A stretch of 64,000 nucleotides of DNA from Chanos chanos (GCF_902362185.1 NC_044495.1:16880711-16944710); one strand, 5' to 3'. Positions 12,601 through 29,838 are shown, counted from the stretch's first letter. Made by a program: numbers and translations. Notes: generated by a model from the sequence alone, not told the origin.

Positions 12601-15600
12601 GTCATGTTTTATAATGAATCCTGACTGCTCAAACAGATAGAGCATAAATCTGTGTGTCACACTGGTGTGTAAAACAGTGCAGCCACACTAGTTAGAGCCA
12701 CTGGCATGACAGACACCAGCTCTGATGAAAACTGAGGATGATTAGGACATTCATATACAGTAGCTCGTTTGAAGGTCTCGAGGGGACAGTGGAAAACCCA
12801 TGACGGCTAATGTGATTTAGAGTATGCAAAACCAGTTAGTGAAACTAATTTCATTTCGAAATGAAAACACAAAAGCAAAGCATTTTTAAATGCCGCAGCG
12901 TGACTAGTGAAAACAGCAGATCTCTTATAAAGCATGTGGAAATATCTGTTTAATACTGTATGGAGAACTAAGAGACAGGCTCTTGGATAGAGGTAAATGA
13001 ATATACTTCAGAGGGACTATTTAACTAAAGAAATCACGTCAATCTTAGACCAAGTTCTCACTTTGAGAAATGTAACGCTATGCGTCCATGTGTGGCGTGA
13101 GGAAGGGATGCTGTGAGGGACTTACTGTCATAGTTCAGAGTAGTGGTCCTGGTGATGAGGACAAAAAAGAAGAACGCTCCAAATGCAAAACCCATGCAAA
13201 ACAATTCTGAGGACGAAAGAAAGACAGAGAGTCACACCATGAAGTCAGAATGGCCATGTCAAATGCAACTATTTATTTTTCCAAAGGGTGCAGCTCCAGT
13301 ATGACATCTGATTTAAAGGAAATGTTAACGTAGTTCACAGTGAGTCCATCACACAACAGTCTTCGATGAGAGAGAACGACCTTTCAAACATTTAGTACAG
13401 ACTCCACAATTCAGCCTAGATCATGGTAGAGATACGATACAGGTCTCTGCTTCAGATCAATTTGAAACAACAATTCAGTGAATCTCGTGCTACAGTAGAA
13501 TCTGAAAGTTCCTCATGTGAACAGTTGATTTGATCGTTTTTACAATTTAAGTTTTCAGTAAATCCTAGCTGTCCTGGTCGGGCTCAAGACAGACAGCGTT
13601 AGTCAGGGACACTTGTGACCCACTCACTCTCACTGACCATGTGTATGTATTTCTTTTGCCTTGACATATCTTAGGTCTTGTTCCCAGACCGTAAATAAAT
13701 AGGACACATGTGGGAATGACATATTTATACTGTGAGAGGGTCAGCAGTTACTCTTTGCTCTCTGCTCACATAGTAATGTCAGCTATTTTTACTTGACTGT
13801 ACATGAGAATTTATTTTAGTCTTAAAATGGTAATACAGTCAAATTGAAAATGTTAAATTAAAAAGCACTTGGACTCACCACATTTGAAGAAACGGTGGCC
13901 AAAGAAACACACAAAAAGTCCAGCAATACCAGTAAGAGTGAAAAATATTTTGGTAGATATTTTCCCTAAAAGAGAACAAAGAGAAGAGGCTGTGCTAAGT
14001 CACGCAGCCACCCGGACTTTCCAAAGAACCCGAAAGTTAAAGACACGCTGCTTTCAGAATCATATCTTTTATTCCACATAGTTGAATTTCAAATTAAAAA
14101 AGGAAAAACCCTAAGACCAGCACCAGAATATGTGAGAGAACAGAAAAGACAAGATTCCAGTGCAATTCCACTGACCTAAGGTGGAGCAACCATCCAGGGT
14201 GGAAGTGAAACTGCATGCGTAGGTGTGGACAGGCACATAAGAGGCTGATGTGTTTAGCACTGGATCTCTCACAACCACTGTGTAAATCACACCCTGGCCT
14301 GGGATGGAGTTAAACGACAATGCTGTTTTATCGTTGGATGACAACGTCATCAGCTAGTGTAAGAAAGAGAGAGAGGTGATTAGTTGATGGCAAATAGGTG
14401 AAAAAAAAGACACCAGTTTTTTTTTTTAAATACATACAAGCAGGAGAAAAGTTTACAATGTCTATTCTGCCCACCTTTCTCCCATTTCCCACTGTGTTCT
14501 GCACGTTGGCCACTCTCTGTAAGCCACTGACAAGACTTTGCACCGACAGGTCGTTCTCAGGCAGGAAATACTGGTAAATATCATACACCAGTCGCCACCG
14601 TGAACTGGAACCAGTGCTTACATCACAGGGAGGCGGAGTGGACCCTCTGAGGAACAGACAGATCAAGGCTTAAGTGGTCATGTGGTCACTGGGTCTCTGG
14701 CCAAAATGAGAAGAAAACAGTGAAACAAGTTCATGCGACGTAAGTCTGAGTGTTAAAAGTCAGTACCGTGCATATCCTATATTTGCTGGAGCAAAGGTGA
14801 TAATCGTCTCATACAGATTGTATCGCAAGTAGATATTTGGATCGATGTCCAGAGGAAACTCCAGATTACAGGCCCCAGGAACTGGATCTGTACACACACA
14901 CAACATAACACATAACAAGCTAACAGCTACCCCATTTTTACCATGGCAAAAAGAAAACAACACTGGGTTAACATTCAATGTAGTGTTTCCTTTCTTTGTG
15001 AATGGTCTCTAAAGGCATCGGGTGAGCCACTGACAAGCAGTTAAGACATTAGTGGGTGTGCATGAGAGTAGAGATTCAGTACCACTGCCCGTGTAGGGTA
15101 GGATGACTCCAGTGCCTGTCAGAGTGTCTCCATCAGATGATGTGAGGAACCAGGAGAGATCTGTCTGAGTGGGCCTGAGCGGGGAGATAAGCCCTGTATC
15201 CACACCAGACACTGACTCACCAAACGAGGGTTCCTACAACAACACACATCCATCCATTAAAATACAATATACACTCAACACAAAACGCAAACACACACGC
15301 ACAGCACTCTGTTTAATACTGTAATCACACGCATACACCACATTGCTCACTTAAGCACACACACACAGGCTGGCATGCAGTCAGTTTCAGGCCCCACATG
15401 ACAGATTCAGCCAAGTCTCATGGTCCTGCCTGGGGATAAGTCCACTAGTGCATCAGCTGAGAGACTCTTTAACTTCACACTTAACACATTCCCACTGTTT
15501 CTAGGGCAAAAAAAAAAAAAAAAAGATTATCTGGGGCTATTTTACACACAGTGTTAGACAAGTCTAGGAAAATACATAACCAGTTTTAAGACAAATGACA

Positions 15601-18600
15601 CTGTGGTTTTCTTATAATTCTATAGTCCACAGACACAATACAAACCCGTGGATTTAATTGAACACAAGCTAGCTCGCTGCTTTAGTTACGCTGACAACAA
15701 GAGCAAATTAAGGACCCCACGCAACTATAACGAGTTTAGGCAAGTCCACAGAGTGTTTTATCAGGTTGTTTAGCAACGGCTTTGGGCTGTTTAACTGCAA
15801 CATCCACATTAGAGTCAGAGAACATGTGTTGACAGCAGAGTTCAGTTCTCTTTTTATGTGCTAAACCCATTACATTTTTTTCCATTTCATGGCTTAGCAA
15901 CTTTTCGTCCCAATAATTCATGTACGTATTCTGCATAAGTGATTCTAACCGAGTTGAATCCTAGTGAAACATAGATACACACCTTCCTGTGATTTATTGC
16001 GCAACATGACTCAGTTTCCCTTTTAGTAGTCACTAGACTATAGGCCTCTGACCACAAGAGAAGAAAGTGTGAAAAAAGTACGTGTCAGAGAGGGAGTGTG
16101 TGGGTGGGTGAATGAGAGCATGTGAATGCATGGGTGTCCTAAAAACAATGTCCAAGGCTTCACATTAGAGAAAGACCAAAGACAGTGAGCTACTATAAAG
16201 GACAGAAAAGGGTGTAAATCCCAGCTGAAGGCTAACTGGGTCAAGGACGGCTGTAAACGTGTGTGGTATTCATTACTAGACAGCATGACTTAGACTAGCT
16301 GAAACCTCTGTGTCACTGACAACATATCCCATACCCTTCAAAGATTTTATTTTTTTTATATATATATAAACGGGTTCATTTCATCCACAAAGAATATCTG
16401 AATGCAAGTGAAGACCTATGTGGTATGGGACAAGAGAACCATCCCAGTATTAAGTGTGTCACTGTCTACGTGTAACATCTCTTACCTTTAAGCAAGTCAG
16501 CACAGCACTGTGGTGTTGAGTGTGTGTGTGTGCGTGTTCACACATCTAACGTCTCCTGCTGTTGAGTAAGACGGTGCATAACTGCTGTGCTGAGTAAGGT
16601 ACCATGTGTGTGTATGTATGTGTTTGTCTACTGTGGATTGGCCTTGAGTAAGACAGCGAGGCATTGCAGTGTTGAGTGAGTAACTGTGAATGTGTGTGTT
16701 TGTGTAACATCTCTCACCGTTGAATAACTGAGTGTAGCATTGCGGTGTTGCGTGTGGAACTGTAGTATTATAAAGGAAACTTCGGCGGGAATTCTGGACA
16801 CCACAGCCTGCACAGTCCCGTTTTCAGGAATGCTTACATTTTGGAAGGTTCCCAGAGAAAACACCACACGATCTGAGAGAAACAGATACAGATACAAGTA
16901 TATATAAGAATTACAGAAAAATAACACAAATGTATATTAAAAAATGACTTTAATTGACTTCAACTAACTGTAAACTATCTAAAGTTAGACAGCTAAGATT
17001 AGACAGTTTGCAGTGTAATCTGAATACGCTGAGAGCTTCAGAATTGTCCTTAAATTTAAAATACAACTACAATTAAAACTCTGCTCAAATAAACCAACAT
17101 GGGTAAATACATTCTACAGAGTTTCACATAAAAAAAAAAAAAATTCTTATTAATATGAACGACTAGTCCAGCCAGACTGGGGAAATACACGGTCAAATTT
17201 ACACTTGACATTGAAATGTCTAGCACATCGGTTAATCCATTACAAGATAATCCATCGAGCCTACACAACACCATACAGACGTTCCAAAATGAAGATCTCC
17301 CAGAGCCCACACTGCACTCTATGCCATAACTCCACTGGCACTGGTTCTGGGATTGTCCCACCACAGCGACAGTCTGGAAGTATGTCATTCAAATGATGTC
17401 CAAGTTTATTGGTACCATTCTTATGCTTTGCCCTTGTCTTTGTTTATTGAATGATGAGTCTTAACTGGAACTTTCCCTACGTGAAAAACGTCTGGCATTC
17501 GCAAGCAATACTTCAGCTGTGGTTCAAGCCAGACACAAACCTGAAATGTTTTTGGATTAGATCCTTGCTTAACATCACTGTTAGGTGAGACTACCGCCAG
17601 ATTGAATAAAGCTAGTTTATCCACAGTTCATGCATGGAAGGGACTTTGTTTATCTAGTAGAAATACTCTGTGCTGTTAAAATTACTGAAGTACCATTGTG
17701 CTGTCCTTACTAAGATTTGTAGTTTTTTTTTTTAATTGCCCCCGTTTATTTTCTCCTTTTCTGTCTCTTATTTTATTTGATCTTGTCTATATATTTTCTT
17801 GTTGTTGTTGTTGCATTTAACTATGTTTGTACATGCCTCACTGGAAATACTAATAAAAAGCATAATCACAAAAAAGAATATTGAGCAACGAAACGATGGA
17901 GAAGTGTTGGTCAAATCACTACTTGTTTCAACATTAAGTCTGAAAGTTCCTAAGGAAATGTATAAACTGAATTCGTTTAATGACAGAAACCATTACATCT
18001 GTGTTGGTTTTCTTCAAATATTCTCATAAAAGTTCAGAGAAGAATCACACCACTATTTAGGACACGATGACTGGTGATATGCTTCAGCACAGGAAATGGT
18101 GAGAAGGTCTCAGAGCTGGGGTTTGGAGCACCTACCGCGGTTCTTCTGAGAGGAAACTCTCTGTCTGACTCAGATTAGGAAAAACCTCCATCTTCACTCA
18201 TACTGCACTCATTCTCTTATCACATCTCAGCTCACTCTGCCGTGTTCATCGTGCTGATGTCACAGGGGGACAAAAGGGTTACAAGATAAACCCCAGACGG
18301 AGCCAAACTACTTGGGAAATCAATTTCTTCAAAACAAAAAAAAAGATTCAGCACTAAGTGAAGCTATTCCACCATACCAGGCATCACCATACCGCCGTGC
18401 TTATCAGGTTTTAGGGACAAAGAAAGACAAAATCTGTCGAAATCAAAGTGTGCAAACACATTTCAAAATGGAGAGCCTCTTGCATTAATAGCTAGGTCGT
18501 AAAAGATACTGAGGGGTCAAAGTTTCTGTTCAGCTTATAACTGTTTACAGCACCCTTGAGGGTTAATCTGAGACAAATACCAACATCCTTCTCTGCCGGG

Positions 18601-21600
18601 GGCTTTGGCCTCCTGCGTGATTCTGTGAGAATTTGCTCACAGTTGGTTTTCGTTTAGACGTATAAAAACCATACAGCAGCACAGCAATGCGCTCGCACGT
18701 GTGATCAAGTCAGGTTTAAGTTGGGCCTTAGTTTATTTGAGAATTTATCGGTCCTGTCCAGTCTGTGGGTGTGCATGAGACTTTAGCCCCTGAGGTGAAA
18801 TGATCCATGGTTGCAAGCAGGAATGTGCAGAATTCACACACACACAATCACACATACTCATCCACATACAGACTCACTCATTCTGAGGAATCTGGAGCAG
18901 CATTCGTAGAGAAAATGTGATAAGAGCTTGTGATTACTGCAGAGTTTTAGAGTCCTTCCTCCTAAAGCAGCATGGAGCAGCAGACTGAACTCCTCACACA
19001 GCTTATGGCCTGCACTTCTAATGAATGAGAAAAATCTTATGGCCTGCACTTCTACTTCTAATGAATGAGAAAAAATGCTCTGTCTGGTTTTCTGCTGAGC
19101 AGTCTGTTAAGTACCTCTGTGAAAATGAATAATGGAAAAGTGCTGTACAAATCAAATTGTACTCTAATTCGTTCAAATAAAAAAGGGCCATTCAGGTCTG
19201 AATGTGTAACTCCATTCTCGTATTGACTTTTACATTAGTGTCGACACAACAATGCGTTGTCAGTTGATGCCTAGCAGGAGAACCACAAAAGAGAGACTCA
19301 ATCATTTATAGATGTATATTTAGAGCATAACTGCACACACTCACACATGTTACCCTCATACAAGAGTTATCCTCTACAAACATACTCACAACCCTTAGTC
19401 TTACAGAAGTTTCCATACGTACACACACGCATGCACACACATGTACGCGCATGCACGCACGCACACACACAAACAAAAAACAAAATTACAACAATATAGG
19501 CAGCATTGTTGCAGTAGCAAAAAAAAAAAAAAAAAAAGATTAATCATCGGCACACGCCGCCACCACCCTTCCATGGAAAATGTATTCTGAATGAGCTCTC
19601 CAGTGGTTTGAAGGTGCTGTTGCAGGCAGCTCTCTTTTAGAGAAGTACACGCCAGTTCCTAAAACCATCAACGATTTTAACTTCCACAATGTCTGAACAC
19701 ACTGTAAGGTAACACCTGAGCAGAGATAAACCTCACGGTGTCTCTCTGTCATATCTTTAAAACAGTGTAAGGGGGGCCCATGAGAAGCACCAGGATAAGT
19801 GGTACTCCAGTGGTCACTGAGTGACTAAGGGGAATCCAACTAGTGCTATGGAAGTGATTGCATTCAAATGTGTCAGAGGTGGCATGTGCTAACTTATGCT
19901 CCATTGAGGTGTCTGCCACAGGAAGGAGATTCCTATGGGCAATTTAGTATCTCCAATTCGCCTGTGGGAGGAAACCTGAACTCCCGGAGGAGAGCGGGAG
20001 GGGAGAACATTCAAACTCCACACAGAAAGGACCCTGGCTGCCCGGCCAGGAGTCAACCCCGGGACCTTCTTGCTGTGAGGTAACAGCATTACCCACCATG
20101 CCACCGTGCACCCCCTTACACGTAACTGAACAGTCCAAATTGAAACAAAATGAGGAAAATAGACCAATAATGCTTAGAACATGTTAGCACAATCCACCCT
20201 GGGAAACAGCTCTGTCAGAAACAAACAGCACTCCCACAAATTCACGCATTTAAGAGATTCGTTACAGAGAGCATTTCAAAGATATGTGAGACGCAGTAGT
20301 GGTTTCCCTCGATGAGAGCGGTTTTAAGTAACATCCCTGACTTCCTCTTGTAAATAAATGAACAATCTTACCATCTTCTCCTTGCAGCTGGCCTTTCTAA
20401 GCTTAACAACAACCTCCGAACCTTTAAGGACTTTATTTTTCACATTTGACAAAATCATAATGGTGTGAGCATTAACCATAAAGCAGGACTTCTCAGCTGG
20501 CTAGATATCTGAACCAATCATAACAATGCAGGAAACAATCCCTCTGAACAGTCTCAACTGTTGGCTTTAGTTATTTGGCAACCTGAGAAATCCTGCATCA
20601 AGTAATAGCCTCAATCAAAAAAAAAAACCCAAAAAAACAATATAAGAGATGTTGTGTATTTTCCCTGCTGACCTAAGATTCAACTCACTTTTGTTCATGT
20701 TAAAACAATGTGCAATGTGATGGAACTAAAACCAAACAGATTAGAGGGCTTTCTGGATATTGCTCTTCACCGGCCTATCTTTTTCTGCTTGAGTTCTGTT
20801 GCTTTCAGTCATTCAGTGACCTTTAGCTTCACCCCAAAGCAACTCAGGGGTGTGAGAGAGATTACACAAAACTGTTCTTCCTGTGAAACCTGAGGTCGGC
20901 TCTTCTGAGCAGAGCAAAACCTTTACTCTTTTCTCTAAGCGTTAACATTTTCACATTCCACTCAGCCCTCTTCTGTCTGGGATCTTGTCTTCATGGCTTT
21001 TGTGTCACTGGTGATACAGAGCTACAAACAACAGTAACACACTAACTTGAATGGAACTATAATGTAATGTAGTTGTCCAAGTTAATTTGAGTGTTATGTT
21101 TACGGTGGCTGCAGGCAGGCCACTATATTTCTTCTTTATCTCGTTTATGTGCACTATCCGCTGCATACACTATGACTGAGTTGAAGGTCCGATTTAGAGC
21201 CTCTAAACGGCTCCTCCTTTTTCCCCAATGTCAGACATGTGATGAAGATAAACCAGTCGAACAACCCAGTACTACATCTCTTTCCAGACTTTCAGCTTTC
21301 CAAATCAAATTTAAAACACAAACAAATCAGTCACTCTAATCATGTGAGAAATGTAATCTAATCTTTTTTTGTTTTGTTTTTGTTTTCTTTTTTTAGGCAA
21401 AGCAATCCTGTGCATTGGTCCTTGAGAAACAGAAAGGCCCCAGCTCTACAAAGTACTGGTTAAGAAAAGTCTGAGAATATTAACAAGGTCACGATATATG
21501 TTAACAAGTATCAGCTACCCAATACTGCAAAATGTTTATATATCTTCAGACATCCGTTATACATTTGAGTAGCACATGTTTTTAGTGTCCTACTATTCCC

Positions 21601-22179
21601 ACTGTTGACTCCTTGTACCATGAAATCCCCATCAACAAATCAGATCCTCGAAATAATAGAATCGCTGCATTTCCCCTCCAGAGGGTCTATTCAAGCAAAT
21701 ACATCGCAAGTCTTTCTTGTGAAATTATGCGCTATTATGGTAAAATATATGTCTAAAACCATTAATGCGAAGTTATGGGCAGATACAGCGGAAAGTGTGT
21801 TGGCAATAATAAGCTGAAAAACAGCTTACGATATTTTCCCCTGCTTTTGCCAATGACCAGTAAACCAGCTCAGACAGACATTTACCTGACAGGAAGATCG
21901 GGTAACTAAACTCTACGCACTCGCCGCAAATCTCATCTTAATATTAGCGACACTAACGTGCCAACTCAAACGCAGAACAAGTGTGGTTTATCATAATAGC
22001 TAACTCGGTAATGTTACTAGATATTTTTGGTTGCACGACATACGGTTACATTAGATTTACGTCATTCATATTCACACAAAAAAAGAGATTTAATTTAACT
22101 CACTCTCTTCCTGTGCTCGAACAAGTCCTTCGCAAATAAGCACGAGAACGAAAAAATATTGTCGCCAAACCTGAGGCAT
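9664..22179 (-). CDS. tm7sf3: Transmembrane 7 superfamily member 3
   Basis: Twelve exons, in transcript order: 22179-22104, 16872-16718, 15233-15083, 14887-14767, 14646-14475, 14353-14176, 13965-13879, 13206-13126, 12228-12076, 11020-10923, 10597-10435 and 9917-9664. They sum to 1689 nt (562 residues; human 570). A hydrophobic signal peptide (about 1-22) leads a luminal domain with several N-glycosylation sequons. It contains DPVPGACNLEF, LDIDPNIYL, RWRLVYDIYQYFLPENDL and LPGQGVIY-like segments typical of the family. Seven hydrophobic helices follow from about residue 290, including GLILGFLLSSIVFFTPLG, and the tail ends PAGERTPLLL, identical to human. The family is known as a p53-linked, pro-survival membrane protein in beta cells; that role is not visible in sequence. 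Intron 1 exceeds 5 kb. Exon 2 and its donor have been tandemly duplicated into intron 2. Confidence 0.95.
10604..10626. repeat. CA/TG microsatellite abutting a tm7sf3 3' splice site
   Basis: Read on the transcript strand this is a (TG)n run ending about 6 nt before the acceptor of the exon at 10597-10435. It takes the place of an ordinary polypyrimidine tract. Confidence 0.9.
16471..16760 (-). repeat. Four-fold tandem repeat made from the end of tm7sf3 exon 2 and its donor
   Basis: Four diverged units of about 65-80 bp follow one another: roughly 16691-16760 (the true exon end and donor), 16606-16690, 16536-16605 and 16471-16535. The outer two share TGTAACATCTCT (plus strand) across the splice donor and GGTGTTG within the exon. 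The middle two share the TTGAGTAAGAC segment at the matching position. All carry a GT/CA-rich stretch. The duplication runs from coding sequence into the intron. Confidence 0.8.
19003..19073. repeat. Short tandem duplication (about 34-40 bp unit)
   Basis: The segment CTTATGGCCTGCACTTCTA plus AATGAATGAGAAAAA occurs twice in direct succession. The second copy carries an extra repeat of CTTCTA. It lies inside tm7sf3 intron 1 and looks recent because the copies are nearly identical. Confidence 0.85.
19885..20120 (-). mobile_element. tRNA-derived SINE in tm7sf3 intron 1
   Basis: Read on the minus strand it begins GTGCACGGTGGCATGGTGGG. It has an A-box-like TGGCATGGTGGG and a B-box-like GGTTGACTCC, then the body CTTTCTGTGTGGAGTTTG and GTTTCCTCCCACAG that is very common in fish genomes. 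It is diverged and has no clear target-site repeats. It lies in the same orientation as the host gene. Confidence 0.8.
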
Positions 22180-22858
22180 TTTGTGGGCCCAAGCTGCGAC
22201 ACCTGATTAGCTAACAGTGATAATTTCCGTCAAAACACGGTCTCCATTTTTTCGACGAATTGTGCGCCACATGCCAACATAAAATTGTATGCCACACAGA
22301 CTTGAGAGAGTGGCGTTTTAAGTTAATTGACACAAACACGGCAGCTACACAAAATTGCAACTCTGGAGTGAAGAGTGTGCGCATGCGCAAACCTGTCAAC
22401 GCATTGGGGAAGAGTCTGTTGAAATAGCGGGCGAACGAATTCTGAGGGTTTCATTGTTTGAGAAGATAAAATAAAATCTTGACAACCACTGATTGGGGTT
22501 AATGATTTTGGTGGGGTCATGGTCTGTTAAAATCAGGAAAGGAAATATTAACTTCATTTTATACTTCATACTTTATACTACTTTTGTTACCCTCATACAC
22601 AGATTTACAGTTTATGGAGAATAAATCTCAAACGTAAGATTGAAATGATGTCGTTTGAGTAGTCATCGCAGTAAAGAAGGTAGTTAACTATCTTTATATC
22701 ACACATAAATATCTAACCACGTTTTTGAGGATTAGGTCTACTGCAGGATTTATAGTGCACGTAATTTGTGCCACTTTTTAGGTAATTTTGTCTGTAAATT
22801 GCATGCCAGCCCAGTTGGTGGCAGTATGCTGATTCACACCGACGTCCAACGGAAAAAA
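22180..22858. promoter_or_regulatory. Shared bidirectional promoter of tm7sf3 and med21
   Basis: The two start codons face away from each other across 679 bp with nothing coding between. Such a head-to-head pair of broadly expressed genes usually shares a promoter. The NRF-1 palindrome at 22378-22389 is the clearest factor site, and no TATA box is evident near either gene. The MED21 start codon itself sits in an AATGGCGG context resembling a YY1 site. Confidence 0.6.
22378..22389. promoter_or_regulatory. Palindromic NRF-1 site
   Basis: TGCGCATGCGCA is an exact match to the NRF-1 consensus YGCGCAYGCGCR and is self-complementary, so it can serve both directions. It lies about 200 bp upstream of the tm7sf3 start codon and 470 bp upstream of med21. 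Confidence 0.7.
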
Positions 22859-24124
22859 ATGGCGGATAGACTGACTCAACTACAAGATGCTGTCAATTCT
22901 GTAAGAATAGAATCGGTTTTTATTGTTTGGTAAAGAGTGAATTTGTGTTACATTGTCTATTATTCCCGTAACACATCTTTTATATAATACGGTTAAAGGC
23001 ATGTATTTTCAGGAAAACCTCTTAAAAGTAGAGTCTGTTGAACGTCTTACTGAGCGTTAGAGAGCAGGACGCCCGGAGTTGAAACTACTAGTTAATACGA
23101 GAGACACAGTAAAATGCACTAAAGTAATAATAAGACGATTTCACCATATTAATGTATACAAATGAGTAGTTTTGTATTAACAGATGTCTCCATTCTTTTA
23201 ACGCTTTTATGTCCGTTTTAACCAGCTCGCAGATCAGTTCTGTAATGCTATTGGAGTGCTACAACAATGCGCGCCTCCCGCATCGTTCAGCAATATTCAG
23301 ACAGCAATAAACAAAGATCAGCCATCCAACCCGACTGAAGGTGAGTAACATAACCAATTCACAGTCATGTTAAAAATCTCCCACAAGGAGAAGAGAACTT
23401 CAGTCGGCGAATCACCATACCATCTGTATAGAAGTCGTACACGCGTACCGTCACTAGCAGGACAGCTTAATAAGTTTCATTATATATACTTTTCTCTCCC
23501 CAACGGCTCTATTGGTTCTGCTCCAGAGTATGCGCAGCTCTTTGCAGCACTGATTGCAAGAACAGCAAAAGATGTGGACGTACTCATAGATTCTCTTCCC
23601 AGCGAAGAGTCCACTGCTGCGCTGCAGGTATGGAGACAGGACTGGAATTTATTTATAACATTGGCTCGGTGGCACAAACAATGTGTTTATGTAGTCTTTA
23701 CATGGCTTCCAAGGCAACCCCAGAGGATTTTCTTCTCTCTTGGGTGTAATATTCTGAAGTAGCTAATTGATACTGCAATTCCGTAAGAAATTACTGCCTG
23801 TTTCCAGATTGTATTTGGATAGTCCCATTTTGATAACAACATTCTACTCTCTTATTCTCTTTCCCCCGTTTCATCTCATTGATACTGGTTCATTTTGCAC
23901 CAATTTCTTTATTCATTGTGCTGTTATAATACACTCTCTTTCAGGCGGCCAGTCTCAGGCAGCTGGAGGATGAGAATCATGAAGCGGCTGCTCGGCTGGA
24001 GGAGGTGGTGTACCGTGGGGACCTGCTGTTGGAGAAGATTCAGAGTGCCTTGGCTGATATTGCGCAATCACAGCTCCGCACACGCAGTGGTGCACACACA
24101 CAACCCACACCCCCGGACTCTTGA
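22859..24124 (+). CDS. med21: Mediator complex subunit 21 (SRB7)
   Basis: Four exons: 22859-22900, 23226-23340, 23527-23627 and 23945-24124, summing to 438 nt (145 residues; human 144). The protein starts [20 protein letters not shown] and contains [31 protein letters not shown] and [20 protein letters not shown], all hallmarks of MED21. It is helical. In the family it pairs with MED7 as part of the hinge between the middle and tail of Mediator and is essential for RNA polymerase II transcription in the nucleus. The last residues ([10 protein letters not shown]-like) vary between species. The gene keeps its human neighbour TM7SF3. Confidence 0.96.
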
Positions 24125-24503
24125 GATGGATTATTTCAGGCCAACCATGGACTGTAAAATTTCTGAATGGAGTGAATTCAGATCCCTACGTTTTCCAAAA
24201 ATTACAGGATTTTTTTTTAATTCATTTTGGACTTGTGTTGGATTCAATCAGTTGGAGAGCACTGTGTACTGCCTGCTTCACAATTACCTCATGAGAAAGG
24301 GGGATTGTGGTGTTCGTCAGACACTTTTGTAGTGGGCAAAGACACGTTTTGGTCTTGATTATAAATAAGCATTATCACTGGTGTGGCTATTCAACCCCTC
24401 TGGCTTTGGTTTTCATGTGTTAAAGTCCTCCCTGAACTGCAATGCCATGTCATAACCACCATGCTTGTTTTATGTGCACACACATACACTCCTACACAAA
24501 TGG

Positions 24504-24509
24504 AATAAA
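24504..24509 (+). terminator. Poly(A) signal AATAAA of med21
   Basis: This is the first plus-strand AATAAA after the med21 stop, giving a 3' untranslated region of about 400 nt. A second AATAAA follows at 24558-24563. Confidence 0.65.
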
Positions 24510-24589
24510 CTTTCATCTCTGAAATGGGATTAGAGGCACATTCCATTTGCCCTCAACAATAAATATGGTTTATGGTGTAATCCAGAGTT

Positions 24590-24785
24590 TTACTGCTCAC
24601 GTACTGCTGACCCAGTTGTCTGCATTGCTTAGCTCTAGCCTAGCGTTAACACCAAATTCAGCTCGTCAATGCCACAGTACTTCATTGATTATTTGAATTA
24701 GGTGTGTTGTACTCCTTGGTCACAATGTAAGAGTAAAACGGTGCAGCCCTATGGGGCCAGCAGTCTGGAATTATGAAACACCAGT
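24590..24785. repeat. Decayed teleost interspersed repeat (non-autonomous type)
   Basis: The segment around ATTTGAATTAGGTGTGTTGT and the end GGGGCCAGCAGTCTGGAATT resemble a common fish repeat whose ends read like 'ctggagggccacagtgtcctgca' and whose middle carries a CAGGTGTGTT motif. Related pieces occur near 26.66, 28.7, 39.85 and 62.3 kb. Class membership is uncertain. Confidence 0.35.
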
Positions 24786-25474
24786 TTAAAACACCATTGT
24801 GTCAAAACTGCCACATCTTTCAAAAAAGGATTTCAGCTGATAACATAGGGCTCTCTCTAAGTCACTTCATCAGTTTCAGTCTCCCATTAGCCAATGGGTT
24901 AATCTTCTGTTCTTTTTTTAAATGATGCCAAGGAAAAGAGATTGCATTGCTGTTTTGGTGGATGCTTTTGGAACTAACTGAAGGTCAGCCACTGCTCATG
25001 CTCTTGTCACCCTGTTACAGTTAGCATGAAATGCTCAAGATCTCGGTCAGTATAATACAGCATACCATGCATACACACTGTGTTGTATTTGCATATTTAT
25101 TTAACAAATGCTCATAATTTTTAAGAATATGAATTTTGTTTCATGGTAATAAAATCTCAGTGAAAAATGTTGAAGTGAATGTTTCAGATTCTTAACATTC
25201 TTACCAGTCCTAATAGAGCTGCTGAGGAGAACTACATACATTTATAGTATATTCATCTTACTTCGCTGTTTTTCTTGAAATTGCAGTAACAAATCAATTT
25301 CATTTCTATTGAATAAATTCCTACATAAATAGCATGCACGCAACACTAGCGATGTTTAGAATTTTCAAATAAAACATGAACAGTGTAGAATAGTCAAATA
25401 CTTTTCACTCTGAGAAACCTACGTATCAAACTTGCCACAGTGCTGCCCTCCTCTGGCAGTTACGAAACCAGAAG

Positions 25475-25497
25475 TACTATTCCCATAATGCTCTGCC
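25475..25497 (+). promoter_or_regulatory. ZNF143/THAP11-type (SBS) element at pmpcb promoter
   Basis: TACTATTCCCATAATGC followed by TCTGCC fits the long ZNF143 site and lies about 55 bp upstream of the pmpcb start codon. Its core TTCCCATAATGCTC is shared exactly with the element upstream of fgfr1op2. Confidence 0.65.
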
Positions 25498-25547
25498 ATT
25501 GAGACGTAACATCATAGCAGCTCTCGACCATATGATTATTACACAGC

Positions 25548-29778
<4,231 letters not shown>

Positions 29779-29838
29779 GAGTCAACTATTCACAAACGTT
29801 ACCTTACAAATCAAGAATATTTATGAGTTATGTGTATT

